Origin: Nonomuraea indica
GTDB lineage: Bacteria; Actinomycetota; Actinomycetes; Streptosporangiales; Streptosporangiaceae
Assembly (NCBI RefSeq): GCF_002850745.1
Contig: NZ_KZ559469.1
Coordinates: forward strand, 575,901 to 639,900
Direction of reading: 5' to 3'
Length of the DNA stretch: 64,000 nucleotides
The notes under the pieces were generated by a model, which saw nothing but the letters and a program-made list of their open reading frames with translations, was not told the origin of the DNA and searched no databases. This document shows positions 1 through 10,625 of the stretch, one piece after another; the first letter of the stretch is position 1; every line of letters starts with the position of its first letter. The translations under genes were made by a program, and so were the position numbers.

Positions 1-84
1 GATGCTCTCCGGCAGATCGGGCAGGGCGAACTCGCCCAGCGATCTCCCGGTTGCCGTCTCGTCTCGAAAGGTGACCGTCGCCAT
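1..84 (-). CDS. Hypothetical protein, N-terminal fragment (runs off the window)
   Basis: Twenty-eight codons are visible, starting at an ATG (84..82) and open to the window edge. The peptide begins MATVTFRDETATGRSL and continues acidic and non-membrane. A GGAG motif lies about 7 nt upstream of the ATG, so the start is credible. I do not recognise the family from this fragment and no domain can be assigned. It lies downstream of the response regulator on the same strand, 78 bp away, so it may be read from that transcript. Confidence 0.55.
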   Translation of the reverse strand, partial: MATVTFRDETATGRSLGEFALPDLPESI

Positions 85-162
85 CCCACAGCTCCATAAG
101 TCAGCGGAACATTGCGAGCTGATCGATATCAGTCGGAGCCGACAGGAACGGATGTCCCAGGA

Positions 163-786
163 TCAGGCCAGGCCGTGCCGGACCGCGTACAGCGCGGCCT
201 GGGTGCGGTCCTGGACGCCCAGTTTCATCAGCACGTTGGAGACGTGGGTCTTGACCGTCTTCTCCGCGACGAGCAGGCTCCGGGCGATCTCGCGGTTCGA
301 CCGGCCGGCGGCGATCAGCACGAGCACCTCCCGCTCCCGCTCGGTCAGCGGCACCGGCGCGGGCCGCGCCCCGCCGTCTCCGCCGCCGGTCAGCATCGCC
401 TCGGCCGCCTCCGGCGCGAGCAGCACCTGCCCGCCGTGCACGGCCCGGACGGCCTGCACCAGCGCGGTCGGGTCCACGTCCTTGTAGAGGAACCCCGCGG
501 CTCCGGCCCGCATCGCCGGGCCCACGTCCGACCGGTCGCTCACCGACGTGAGCACCACCACCCGGGTCGAGGTCCCCGACAGCCGCTCCAGGGCGCCCAG
601 CCCGTCCAGCACCGGCATCTTCAGATCGAGCAGCAGCACGTCCGGCGCCAGCTCCCCGACCAGCTCGACCGCCTCCGCCCCGTCGCGGGCCTCCCCCACG
701 ACCGTGATGTCGTCCTGCAGGTCGAGGAAGGAACGCAACCCCTGCCGCACCACCGGATGGTCGTCGGCCACCAGCACCCGGATCAC
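163..786 (-). CDS. NarL/LuxR-family response regulator
   Basis: Cytoplasmic DNA-binding response regulator of 207 residues, the usual length for the NarL/DesR type. The receiver domain covers about residues 2-118. The acidic pocket is D8-D9, the phospho-acceptor is D54 in LLLDLKMP, and the conserved Thr and Lys of the switch follow (VVLTS, LYKD). A LuxR-type helix-turn-helix fills about residues 142-205 (LTEREREVLVLIAAG, NREIARSL, KTVKTHVSNVL). Its start overlaps the stop of the sensor kinase by 4 nt (ATGA, 783-786), so the two are translationally coupled and almost certainly form one phosphorelay. The signal and target genes are not evident. Confidence 0.93.
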   Translation of the reverse strand: MIRVLVADDHPVVRQGLRSFLDLQDDITVVGEARDGAEAVELVGELAPDVLLLDLKMPVLDGLGALERLSGTSTRVVVLTSVSDRSDVGPAMRAGAAGFLYKDVDPTALVQAVRAVHGGQVLLAPEAAEAMLTGGGDGGARPAPVPLTEREREVLVLIAAGRSNREIARSLLVAEKTVKTHVSNVLMKLGVQDRTQAALYAVRHGLA

Positions 787-1901
787 ACGTCCACCTCCAC
801 GCTGACCGCCGTCCCCTCACCGGGGGCCGACTCCACGGTCATGACCCCGCCCACCGACTCGGCCCGTTCGCGCATCGACACGAGCCCCAGGCCGCGCGAG
901 ACCGTCTGGTCGAAGCCCTTGCCGTCGTCACGCACCGACAGCACCAGCCTGCCGCCGGCGTGGCCGAGGCGTACCGACACCTCGGTGGCGTCCGCGTGCC
1001 GCAGCGCGTTGTGCAGCGCCTCCTGCGCCACCCGCAGCAGCGCCACCTCCACGGCCGGCTCGACCGGCGGCAGCTCCCCGCAGTCGAACGCCACCCGGAC
1101 CGGGTGCAGCCGTTCGAGCAGGCGGACGTGCTTGCGCAGCGTCTCCCCCAGGCCGTGCCGGTCCAGCTCGGCGGGACGCAGCTCGACGATCACGGCCCGC
1201 AGCTCGGCCAGCGCCTCGCCCGCCAGCCGCTGGACCCGTTCGAGCTCGGCCGCGGCCCGGGCCGGGTCACGGTCCAGCACCGTCGCGGCGGCCTGGGCCG
1301 TCAGCCGCAGCGAGAACAGCTTCTGGGTCACCGCGTCGTGCAGCTCGCGGGCCATCCGGTTGCGTTCCTCCAGCATGGCCAGCTCGCGCCCGCGCTCGTA
1401 CAGCCGGGCGTTGGTGAGCGCGATGGCGGCGTGCGCGGCGAAGAGCGTGAGCAGGTCCTGGTCGGCGAGCGTGAAGCCGCCCTCGGTGCGCTTGTTGGCC
1501 AGGAAGATGATGCCGAGGACCTCGTCGCCGTCGCGGATCGGCACGCCCAGGAAGTCCTTCATCACCGGATGCGCCTTCGGCCAGTACTCGAACCGGGGGT
1601 CCTGGCACAGGTCCGGCAGCCGCACCGGGGCGCCCTCGCGCAGCATCGCGCCCAGCATGCCGTGCTGCCTGGGCAGCGGCCCGATCGCCTCCCACTGCTT
1701 GTCGGTGATGCCCTCGGCGACGAACTCCGCGAACGACCCGTCGTCGTCCGGCACCCCGAGCGCGGCGTAGCGGGCGTCCAGCAGCCGCTGCGCCGAACGG
1801 ACGATCACCTGCAGCACCTCGCGCACCGAGAGGTGCCGGGTCACGGCGAGCACGGCCGAGCTGACCGCCTGCAGGATCTCTTCCCGATCGTCCGACATCA
1901 C
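783..1901 (-). CDS. GAF-domain sensor histidine kinase (HisKA_3 type)
   Basis: Cytosolic kinase of 372 residues with no membrane segment. A GAF sensory domain spans about residues 20-165. A coiled linker leads into a HisKA_3 dimerisation domain with the phospho-acceptor His in ARELHDAVTQKLF. A C-terminal HATPase follows, with an N box (EALHNALRHA) and a DDGKGF G box. This is the NarX/DevS-like class that pairs with NarL-type regulators, and its partner overlaps it by 4 nt. The start is GTG at 1901, with an ATG immediately after it at 1898. A TAGAGT -10 box 6 nt upstream of the GTG suggests a leaderless mRNA. The ligand of the GAF domain cannot be read from sequence. Confidence 0.92.
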   Translation of the reverse strand: MMSDDREEILQAVSSAVLAVTRHLSVREVLQVIVRSAQRLLDARYAALGVPDDDGSFAEFVAEGITDKQWEAIGPLPRQHGMLGAMLREGAPVRLPDLCQDPRFEYWPKAHPVMKDFLGVPIRDGDEVLGIIFLANKRTEGGFTLADQDLLTLFAAHAAIALTNARLYERGRELAMLEERNRMARELHDAVTQKLFSLRLTAQAAATVLDRDPARAAAELERVQRLAGEALAELRAVIVELRPAELDRHGLGETLRKHVRLLERLHPVRVAFDCGELPPVEPAVEVALLRVAQEALHNALRHADATEVSVRLGHAGGRLVLSVRDDGKGFDQTVSRGLGLVSMRERAESVGGVMTVESAPGEGTAVSVEVDV

Positions 1902-1907
1902 GCCACC

Positions 1908-1913
1908 ACTCTA
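1908..1913 (-). promoter_or_regulatory. -10 box for leaderless kinase/regulator operon
   Basis: On the minus strand TAGAGT lies 6 nt before the GTG start at 1901. The spacing and TANNNT pattern are those of actinobacterial leaderless promoters. No strong -35 was identified. Confidence 0.5.
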
Positions 1914-2010
1914 GGGTCCCCCGGCGGGCCCGCCAGGGCCGGTGGTCCTAGGACGAAGTGCCCACGCCGGGCCCGGCCTCGCGACCGATGCCGGTGACGA
2001 GCCGCGTTCC

Positions 2011-2016
2011 TACCGT
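2011..2016 (+). promoter_or_regulatory. -10 box for leaderless SDR-queA transcript
   Basis: TACCGT lies 6 nt upstream of the ATG at 2023. There is no Shine-Dalgarno sequence before this ATG, which fits initiation on a leaderless mRNA. Confidence 0.5.
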
Positions 2017-2022
2017 CGAACC

Positions 2023-2679
2023 ATGACGAACACCGCACTCATCACCGGCGCCTCCCGCGGTCTCGGCCTGGCCCTCGCGCGGTCGCTGGCGGACGCGGGC
2101 TGGCGCCTCGTCCTGACCGCACGCGGGCGCGACGACCTGGAGCGGGCGGCCGCCGAGCTGGGCGCGACCGCCATCGCCGGCGACGTGACCGACCCCGCGC
2201 ACGTCGAACGGCTGTCGCTCGCCGTGCCCGAGCTGGACCTGCTCGTCAACAACGCGAGCGGGCTGGGCGTCACGCCGCTGCCGAGGCTGGGCAGCTACCC
2301 GCTGGAGGCGTTCAAGCTGCTGCTGGAGACGAACGTCACCGCTCCGCTCGCGCTCACCCAGGCGGTGCTGCCCGCCCTGCGCGCCAGGCGCGGCGCCGTC
2401 GTCAACATCACCTCCGACGCCGCCACCGGCGCCTATCCGGGCTGGGGCGGCTACGGGGCCACCAAGGCGGCTCTGGAACAGCTGTCGAACGTGCTCGCCG
2501 CCGAGGAGCCCGACCTCGCCGTCTGGTGGGTGGATCCGGGCGAGATGAACACCCGCATGCTGGCCGACGCCGTCGGCGCCGAGGAGGCCGCGGCGGCCGC
2601 CGACCCGGCCAAGGTCGCCGCCGCGCTGCACGACCTCGTCCGGTCCCGTCCGGCCGGCGGCAGGGTGAGCCTGCAATGA
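2023..2679 (+). CDS. SDR-family oxidoreductase
   Basis: Short-chain dehydrogenase/reductase of 218 residues, a short classical SDR. The dinucleotide-binding motif is TGASRGLG near residues 7-14, with NNASG in place of the usual NNAG. A catalytic Ser-Tyr-Lys arrangement is present (ITSDA, then YGATK). The C-terminal substrate lid is abbreviated compared with typical 250-residue members. The ATG at 2023 is chosen over the upstream in-frame start because it begins directly at the first beta strand and has a -10 box 6 nt upstream. Its TGA overlaps the next ATG (ATGA, 2676-2679), so it is co-translated with the QueA-like gene. The substrate is unknown. Confidence 0.88.
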   Translation: MTNTALITGASRGLGLALARSLADAGWRLVLTARGRDDLERAAAELGATAIAGDVTDPAHVERLSLAVPELDLLVNNASGLGVTPLPRLGSYPLEAFKLLLETNVTAPLALTQAVLPALRARRGAVVNITSDAATGAYPGWGGYGATKAALEQLSNVLAAEEPDLAVWWVDPGEMNTRMLADAVGAEEAAAAADPAKVAAALHDLVRSRPAGGRVSLQ

Positions 2680-3812
2680 CCGCGACGCCCGGAGCCGCAC
2701 CGCCCACCGACCCGACGCCCGGAGCCGTGCCACCCGCCGACCCGACGCCCGGAGCCGCACCGCCCGCCGACCCGACGCCCGGAGCCGCACCACCCACCAA
2801 CCCGGCGCTCGAGTTCGTCCTTCCGCCCGCGCTCGCCGCGCACGAGCCGCCCGAGGCGCGCGGCCTGGCCCGCGACGGGGTGCGCCTGCTCGTCAGCCGC
2901 GGCGGCCGGCCGCCCGCACACCACCGCTTCACCGACCTGCCCGCCCTGCTGCAGCCGGGCGACCTCATCGTGGTGAACAACTCGGCGACCCTCCCGGCCG
3001 CCGTCCGCCTCGACCGGCTCGCCGTGCACTTCTCCACCGCCCGCGACGACGGCACCTGGCTGGTCGAGCTGCGCCGCCGCACCGCCAAGGCGTCCGAGCC
3101 GTACGGCGGCGGCGAACCCGGCGAGTGGCTGCCCCTGCCCGGCCGCGCAACGCTGCGGCTCATCGAACGGGAGACGCCCCGGCTGTGGCGGGCCCGGCTC
3201 GACCGCGACGTGGAGCCGTACCTTCGGGCGTACGGGGTGCCGATCCGTTACTCGTACGTGGCCCGCGACTGGCCGATCGAGACGTACCAGACGGTGTTCG
3301 CGACCGTGCCGGGCAGCGCGGAGATGCCGAGCGCCGGCCGGCCGTTCAGCGCCGACCTCGTGACGGCGCTGGTGGCGCGTGGCGTGCAGATCGCGCCGAT
3401 CACGCTGCACACCGGCGTCGCCTCGCCGGAGAAGGACGAACCGCCCTACGCCGAGCGCTACGCCGTCCCTCCGGCCACGGCACGGCTGGTCAACCTGACC
3501 CGGCGGAGCGGCGGGCAGGTCGTGGCGGCCGGCACGACCGTGGTCCGCGCCCTGGAGACCGCGGCGGGCGGCGACGGGCTGGTGTATGCGTCGGCCGGCT
3601 GGACCCGGCACGTCGTCACCCCGGACACCGGGGTCCGCGCCGTCACCGGCCTGATCACCGGCCTGCACGAACCGCGCTCCAGCCACCTGATGATGCTGAC
3701 GGCGATCGCCGGGGCGGCGCCGCTCGCCAGGGCCTACGAGGAGGCGTTGCGGGAGGGGTACCTGTGGCACGAGTTCGGCGACACGCATCTCATCCTCTCC
3801 GAGGCCGGCTGA
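2676..3812 (+). CDS. queA: QueA-like S-adenosylmethionine:tRNA ribosyltransferase-isomerase
   Basis: Protein of 378 residues resembling QueA, the enzyme that transfers and isomerises the ribosyl group of S-adenosylmethionine onto 7-aminomethyl-deazaguanine tRNA to give epoxyqueuosine. Family blocks visible include RGLARDGVRLLVS, the DLIVVNNSATLPAA strand, IAPITLHTGVASP, and the C-terminal SHLMMLTAIAG with LWHEFGDTHLI. The start at 2676 overlaps the SDR stop. The first 45 residues are an added Pro/Ala-rich stretch made of four 10-residue repeats, absent from ordinary QueA of about 340-350 residues. No tgt or other queuosine gene is nearby, so the physiological substrate in this organism is uncertain. 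Confidence 0.85.
   Translation: MTATPGAAPPTDPTPGAVPPADPTPGAAPPADPTPGAAPPTNPALEFVLPPALAAHEPPEARGLARDGVRLLVSRGGRPPAHHRFTDLPALLQPGDLIVVNNSATLPAAVRLDRLAVHFSTARDDGTWLVELRRRTAKASEPYGGGEPGEWLPLPGRATLRLIERETPRLWRARLDRDVEPYLRAYGVPIRYSYVARDWPIETYQTVFATVPGSAEMPSAGRPFSADLVTALVARGVQIAPITLHTGVASPEKDEPPYAERYAVPPATARLVNLTRRSGGQVVAAGTTVVRALETAAGGDGLVYASAGWTRHVVTPDTGVRAVTGLITGLHEPRSSHLMMLTAIAGAAPLARAYEEALREGYLWHEFGDTHLILSEAG
2684..2803 (+). repeat. In-frame 30-bp tandem repeat, four copies, in queA N-terminus
   Basis: Four contiguous 30-bp units start at 2684, 2714, 2744 and 2774. They encode TPGAAPPTDP, TPGAVPPADP, TPGAAPPADP and TPGAAPPTNP. The unit length is a multiple of three, so copy-number change would keep the reading frame. 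Confidence 0.9.
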
Positions 3813-3873
3813 ATCCATCAGGCGGAACACCTCGAACGGCCACCCTGCCGCCCGAGCACCCCGTACGGCGCAG

Positions 3874-3879
3874 TAGCGT
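3874..3879 (+). promoter_or_regulatory. -10 box for leaderless serB
   Basis: TAGCGT ends 8 nt before the GTG start at 3888. No ribosome binding site precedes the GTG, consistent with a leaderless transcript. Confidence 0.45.
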
Positions 3880-3887
3880 GGCACGAT

Positions 3888-5105
3888 GTGGACCAGCGCA
3901 CGCTCCTGATCACCCTCACCGGCCCCGACCGGCCAGGCGTCACCTCCCGGCTCTTCTCCGTCCTGTCGAGCTTCCCCGTCACCGTCTCCGACATCGAGCA
4001 GGTCGTCATCCGGGGCAGGCTCACCCTCGGCGTGCTCGTCGCCTACGCGGGCGGCCCGTCGACCGGCACGGGCACCACGCTCGGCGCCATGTGGACCGCC
4101 GTCGAGAGCGTCGCCGAGGACCTCGGCATGGAGGTGGAGCTGTCCACCGGCTCCCAGGCCAAGGAGAAGCGCCGCCGCGGCCGGCTGTCGGTCAGCGTGC
4201 TCGGCGCGACCCTGCAACCCGCCGCCATCGCCGGCATCGCCGGCCGCATCGCGGCCGCCGGCGCCAACATCGACCGCATCGAACGGCTCGCCCAGTGGCC
4301 GGTCACCTGCATCGAGCTGTCCGTCTCCGGCGCCGACCCCGACGCGCTGCGCGTCGAGCTGGCCGCCGAGGCCGCCGCCCTCCAGGTGGACGTGGCCGTG
4401 CAACGCACCGGCCTGTCGCGCCGGGCCAAGCGGCTGGTCGTCATGGACGTCGACTCCACCCTGATCCAGGGCGAGGTCATCGAGCTGCTCGCCGCGCACG
4501 CCGGCTGCCTGGAGGAGGTCGCCCGGGTGACCGGCGAGGCCATGCGCGGCGAGATCGACTTCGCCGAGTCGCTGCGCCGCCGGGTGGCGCTGCTCGAAGG
4601 GCTGCCGGCCGAGGTGCTGGCCGACGTGCGCCGCGAGGTCGTGCTGACGCCCGGCGCCCGCACGCTCGTCCGCACGCTGAAGCGGCTCGACTACCGCTTC
4701 GCCATCGTCAGCGGCGGCTTCACCCAGATCACCGACGCCCTCGTCGACGACCTGGGCATCGACTACTCCGCCGCGAACGTGCTGGAGATCGCCGACGGGC
4801 GGCTCACCGGCAAGGTCGTCGGCGAGATCGTCGACCGGGCAGGCAAGGCGCGGGCGCTGGAGCGGTTCGCCAAGGAGGCGGGCCTGCCGATCAGCCAGAC
4901 CGTGGCCATCGGCGACGGCGCCAACGACCTCGACATGATCGCGGCTGCCGGGCTGGGCATCGCGTTCAACGCCAAGCCGGTCGTCCGCGAGGCCGCCGAC
5001 ACCGCGGTCAACACGCCGTACCTCGATTCGATCCTGTACCTGCTCGGCATCTCCAGGGACGAGGTGGAGGCCGCCGACGCCGAGGACGGCGTCCTCACCC
5101 GCTGA
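3888..5105 (+). CDS. serB: Phosphoserine phosphatase SerB (ACT-ACT-HAD)
   Basis: Cytosolic enzyme of 405 residues that hydrolyses O-phosphoserine to serine, the last step of serine synthesis. Two ACT regulatory modules occupy about residues 4-170, beginning TLLITLTGPDRPGV. They are followed by a HAD phosphatase core. The nucleophile motif is MDVDSTLIQGE (D187, D189), then the SGGF motif and the metal-binding GDGANDLDM. This layout is that of mycobacterial SerB2 and Streptomyces SerB, and the length is typical. The GTG at 3888 is preferred because a TAGCGT -10 box lies 8 nt upstream. The ACT pair suggests feedback control by serine or another amino acid; this is a family inference. Confidence 0.95.
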   Translation: MDQRTLLITLTGPDRPGVTSRLFSVLSSFPVTVSDIEQVVIRGRLTLGVLVAYAGGPSTGTGTTLGAMWTAVESVAEDLGMEVELSTGSQAKEKRRRGRLSVSVLGATLQPAAIAGIAGRIAAAGANIDRIERLAQWPVTCIELSVSGADPDALRVELAAEAAALQVDVAVQRTGLSRRAKRLVVMDVDSTLIQGEVIELLAAHAGCLEEVARVTGEAMRGEIDFAESLRRRVALLEGLPAEVLADVRREVVLTPGARTLVRTLKRLDYRFAIVSGGFTQITDALVDDLGIDYSAANVLEIADGRLTGKVVGEIVDRAGKARALERFAKEAGLPISQTVAIGDGANDLDMIAAAGLGIAFNAKPVVREAADTAVNTPYLDSILYLLGISRDEVEAADAEDGVLTR

Positions 5106-5118
5106 CCCGCCGGGCCGG

Positions 5119-5586
5119 TCAGTCCTCCTTGGGGTCCCACAGCGTGACCAGGCGCCCCTCGCCCGGAGACAGCTCGCTCCACTCCGAGCCGGTCTCGATC
5201 ACGGCGAACGAGCCCGGCCGGAACCCGTAGTCGCCCCCGGCCAGCCCGAGCGCCAGCTCGTGCACGCCCGGGTTGTGCCCGCACAGCACCACGGTCCGCA
5301 GCTCGGGCTCGGTCCTCCTGACCAGTTCGAGGAGTTCGTCGGGGTAGGCCTCGTAGATGTCCCGCTCGTAGCTGGGTTCCACGCCGGGGAACGCCAGCTC
5401 GGCGGTGCGGCGCGTACGCACGGCCGGCGAGCACAGCACCAGCTCGGGGGCCAGCCCGAGGGCCCGCATCCGTTCGCCGGCCAGCGCGGCGTCGCGCTCG
5501 CCCCGCTCGGTCAGCGGCCGTTCCCTGTCGGCCAGGCCGGCCACGTGGGCGGCCTTGGCGTGCCGGAGCACGATAAGAGTGCGCAA
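5119..5586 (-). CDS. SixA-like phosphohistidine phosphatase (histidine phosphatase superfamily)
   Basis: Protein of 155 residues with the RHG-type signature shortened to LRHAKA near the N-terminus, as in SixA, and the second catalytic His in VLCGHNPGVHEL. Members dephosphorylate phosphohistidine or small phosphoesters. It starts at a TTG (5586..5584), 4 nt after the stop of the small membrane protein. A GAGAGGGG motif inside that upstream gene acts as the likely ribosome binding site, so the two are tightly coupled. It is convergent with serB, with a 13-bp gap. No histidine-phosphotransfer partner is adjacent, so the substrate is open. Confidence 0.88.
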   Translation of the reverse strand: MRTLIVLRHAKAAHVAGLADRERPLTERGERDAALAGERMRALGLAPELVLCSPAVRTRRTAELAFPGVEPSYERDIYEAYPDELLELVRRTEPELRTVVLCGHNPGVHELALGLAGGDYGFRPGSFAVIETGSEWSELSPGEGRLVTLWDPKED

Positions 5587-5590
5587 CCGG

Positions 5591-5704
5591 TCACACCCCT
5601 CTCGATGCCCACAGGGCCAGGCCGATGATGACCGCCAGGATGCCCAGCATCGCCAGCAGGATGAAGGCCAGCGTCTTCCCTCCGGAGGGGCGCTTCTTGT
5701 TCAT
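5591..5704 (-). CDS. Small single-span membrane protein (37 aa)
   Basis: Thirty-seven residues, beginning MNKKRPSGGKTLAF. A short basic N-terminus is followed by one strongly hydrophobic helix of about 22 residues and a short WASRGV tail, which predicts a cytoplasmic N-terminus. The stop is 4 nt upstream of the SixA-like TTG start, so it is the first gene of a two-gene unit. The upstream GGTGGG is a weak ribosome binding site. Small membrane proteins of this size and architecture occur in actinobacteria, but I assign no function. Confidence 0.65.
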   Translation of the reverse strand: MNKKRPSGGKTLAFILLAMLGILAVIIGLALWASRGV

Positions 5705-6225
5705 CCGAACAGTTTCCCACCAGCCCCCGGAGGTCCCCCAGCCCCGGCTCGGAGCAAGCCGTCACCGAGCCTCCGGCAGCCTTTCCACAACCCTCCGAGC
5801 ACGGCCGTCCCGCCCCCGCACGCCCCGAAGCACGGCAGGCACCCGCCTGCATGCACCGCACCACCACAGGCACCCGCCCTGTAGCGCACCGCACCACCAC
5901 GGGCACCTCCGTGCACGCACCACCACGGGCACCCGCCCTATGACGCACCGCATCAACCACGGGCACTCCATGCACGCACCACCATGGGGACCGCCTGCAA
6001 CGCGCCGCCATCCACCACGGGCGCCCCCTTGCGCGCCCTGCCACGCGCCCCCTCATCCGCAGGGCACCAGCACGGCCGGCCGCACCCACCCCGGATAGCA
6101 CGAAGCGCCCGCCCGCTCCCGGTGTAGCCGGGAACGGACGGACGCTCCACACGTACGGCTCGCGACGTACCACGAGCTCAGGCGGCGGGCCGGGCGCCGC
6201 TGTGCCCAGGCCGCCGCCTCACCCG
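5705..6225. other. Intergenic region with degenerate CAC-rich repeats
   Basis: No credible gene is seen in 520 bp. Between about 5850 and 6050 a degenerate motif of the form GCACCACCACGGGCACC recurs six or so times at 25-40 bp spacing. Short ORFs here follow the repeats and lack ribosome binding sites or recognisable proteins. Confidence 0.6.
6117..6133 (-). terminator. Possible terminator hairpin downstream of hppA
   Basis: TCCCGG-TGTAG-CCGGGA forms a 6-bp stem with a 5-nt loop about 95 bp beyond the hppA stop. There is no T-run, so assignment as a terminator is weak. Confidence 0.35.
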
Positions 6226-8508
<2,283 letters not shown>

Positions 8509-9793
8509 CGGTTTCTCCTCGGCAAGACCGGTCGTCCTGCCCGGGCGGTGCCGCGAACACCGGCGGGCGGTGCGGCACCATCCGGGTTGTGGGTGCCGCT
8601 TCCGGTTGAGTCCGCAGTTTCTCCGGATCACCTTGGCCGGTGCCGGGAGTCTACGCAGCGTCTGCCCGGATATGAAGGCTCTCTAGCCGCCTATTTGTGC
8701 GTGCGTCCAGTAATCCCCGGACAGCGAGGGGATTTGGGCTCTGACAAGAGATATTTCCCCCCGTTTACGGCCATGACAACCTCCCAAGTCGACACGCCCG
8801 AAACCCGCCCACCCCAACGACCCCTCAGCACCCACCGCCCCCAGCACTCCTCGCCCCTGACCGTGGCCGGCCCGGCGGCCCGGCGGCCCGGCGGCCCGCG
8901 GCGATCAGGCGCGGCAGGTCGGCCGACGTGGGCCAGGTCCCGCCCCACCTCTCACCCCACCACGCCCTTACGACCCCCGCACCACCTACGCCCAGAAGAC
9001 AGCTGACCGTGGCCCGCTCAGCCCACCCTGGCCCGCTCGGCGGCTACGGAGGCGGACATGGCAGAGGGCGAGTCCCCACGCCCACAAAGGCACCGCCCCC
9101 TGCTCGCCCATACCGGACCCAACGAAACGGATCGTCAAAACCCCCGCCGGAAGCGGCCACCCCATGATCAGGAGACGCGCCGACCATCATGGTCACCGGC
9201 GAGGTGCCGCCCCACTCACCCTTTACCGGCCTCCACAACCGCCCGCACGGTCCGACCACCCAACCTGGCGAGCCCCGAACCGCCACCACAAGGCATTGAT
9301 CATTTCCAGTAGACCGCTGGAGGCATCACTTCCCACCCCGGCCAAAAGCGTCACCGAGCAATTGTGATCTTTATCTGCCCACTTGAGCCGCTCGGGAAGG
9401 CGGCCTTACCCGTTTCCACGAGAACCGTCGCGCCCTATGGCCTCAGCCCATTTCCCTGGGAGCCACCACGAATGCGGACATGAGCCGCCACCTCCCGTCG
9501 CGCCCGCGATCGCCCCCCTGGCTCTGCGGCTCACAGGGCAGCGGAACGGCAGGATGCGCTGCGGACTAGGCGAACGGAAACGTCGGGCCTGGCACGGGCG
9601 GCTGAAGACGCAAGCCAAGAGTTCGGCGCGGGTCGCCGTAGACGGAAGCCATGGGTTCGGCGCGCACGTCACGGCGCGCAGCCGTCTCCACCAGAGGAGC
9701 GTTCCCCTGGACAGAGACCGGCCACGTGCGGAGGATGGGGCACACCGTGCCCGCCGTACAGCAGGGAGGAGAACCCCGCGAGACGACCCGCGC
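8509..9793. other. 1.28-kb non-coding stretch between hppA and the anti-sigma gene
   Basis: No ORF here has a convincing start, ribosome binding site or protein likeness. The part next to hppA (8509-8760) would be its mRNA leader. Around 8868-8902 there is a short GGCCCGGC-type microrepeat. The segment 9300-9400 is locally AT-richer and may hold a promoter, but I cannot place one. Confidence 0.6.
8712..8734. other. Inverted repeat upstream of hppA
   Basis: AATCCCC, a 9-nt spacer and GGGGATT form a perfect 7-bp inverted repeat about 205 bp upstream of the hppA start. It could be a leader hairpin or an operator. I do not recognise a riboswitch here. Confidence 0.4.
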
Positions 9794-10225
9794 TCAGAAG
9801 GACGGATGGCCGTTCATCGCGGCGGGCCAGCTCATGCGGATGCGCATCCCCTTGGGGCTGGGGAAGACTTCGACGTCGTCGGCCAGGCCCGCGATGACCG
9901 CGATGCCGAAGCCTGACATGAACGAGTCGGAGAGCATGCCCAGATCGAGGGGTTGTTCCTGCAGCGTCTCGTCACTCGGCGCCTGGTCACTGACCGTGAC
10001 CTCGAAACGTCCCGAGTCGTCACGCAGCTCGATGCGGATGGGCTCGCCCGGGCAGTGAGCACGGTGAGCCTCCACCGCCCGAGAGCATGCCTCACCCACG
10101 GCGAGCCTGACTTCGTCCAGCAGCGACTCCTCCACGCCGGTGCGCCGGGCGATCGCCGTGGCCACCAGCCGGGCGGTCCGCACATGCGCGGGGAGTGCGC
10201 TGAACGTCAGCTCGACAGTAGCCAT
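9794..10225 (-). CDS. Anti-sigma factor kinase, RsbW/SpoIIAB-like HATPase
   Basis: Cytosolic protein of 143 residues with a GHKL ATPase fold. An N box is EVRLAVGEACSRAV near residues 38-51. The ATP lid region contains SDQAPSD, and the GFGIAVIAGLADDV motif is near the C-terminus. Such proteins bind a sigma factor and phosphorylate an anti-anti-sigma STAS protein. It starts at an ATG 2 nt after the bldG stop on the same strand, so the pair is co-transcribed. This is the same arrangement as bldG and its downstream gene (SCO3548, from memory) in Streptomyces. Its likely partner is the adjacent BldG; the sigma factor is not in this window. Confidence 0.92.
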   Translation of the reverse strand: MATVELTFSALPAHVRTARLVATAIARRTGVEESLLDEVRLAVGEACSRAVEAHRAHCPGEPIRIELRDDSGRFEVTVSDQAPSDETLQEQPLDLGMLSDSFMSGFGIAVIAGLADDVEVFPSPKGMRIRMSWPAAMNGHPSF

Positions 10226-10227
10226 GA

Positions 10228-10578
10228 CTACTTGTCTTTGCCGTGAGCTTCCTTGGCTTCGTCGACCGAAGCGTAGATCCCGAAGACCTTGGTCAGACCG
10301 GTGATCCGGAAGATCTTCAGGATGCGCTCCTGCGTGCACACCAGCTCAAGCGAGCCGTCGTGCGCCCGAACCCGCTTGAGCCCCCCGACCAGGACGCCGA
10401 GCCCGGTCGAGTCGAGGAAGTCGACCTTCTCCATGTTGACGAGAAGGTGGAAGTTACCCTTGTTCACCAGGTCGATGAGGAGCTCACGCAATCTCGGCGC
10501 GGTGTAGACATCGATCTCACCTTCGACCTCCACGATGGTGAGTCCGTCTTCGGTGCGGTGATCCAACTTCAGATCCAC
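10228..10578 (-). CDS. bldG: Anti-anti-sigma factor BldG (STAS domain)
   Basis: STAS-domain protein of 116 residues. Family-defining stretches include [28 protein letters not shown] (the Ser in DSTG is the phosphorylation site) and [16 protein letters not shown]. All are nearly identical to Streptomyces BldG as I recall it. BldG controls aerial growth and antibiotic synthesis through a partner-switching network. The GTG start has GGAGG 4 nt upstream. The gene is divergent from the helicase, and the 168-bp space holds a perfect inverted repeat. The RsbP-like phosphatase at 51.6 kb is a candidate to dephosphorylate such STAS proteins; this is an inference. Confidence 0.95.
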   Translation of the reverse strand: MDLKLDHRTEDGLTIVEVEGEIDVYTAPRLRELLIDLVNKGNFHLLVNMEKVDFLDSTGLGVLVGGLKRVRAHDGSLELVCTQERILKIFRITGLTKVFGIYASVDEAKEAHGKDK

Positions 10579-10625
10579 AGATCCTCCAGCGCCTCGCCTG
10601 CGAAAGTACCCTTATGAGTCGAGCT

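Noticed and set aside
101..820. Long Arg/Gly-rich frame opposite or within the response regulator
   Set aside because: It is a shadow frame of the clear NarL-type gene, with composition typical of GC-rich off-frames.
8509..8700. Riboswitch in the hppA leader
   Set aside because: I could not match the sequence to ydaO/c-di-AMP or another known class; only a simple inverted repeat is supported.
8691..8948. 85-codon minus-strand ORF upstream of hppA
   Set aside because: Composition follows the GGCCCGGC microrepeat, there is no ribosome binding site, and no protein likeness is visible.
9383..9916. 177-codon plus-strand ORF opposite the anti-sigma gene end
   Set aside because: Arg/His/Pro-rich off-frame that overlaps the well-supported anti-sigma gene and has no ribosome binding site.
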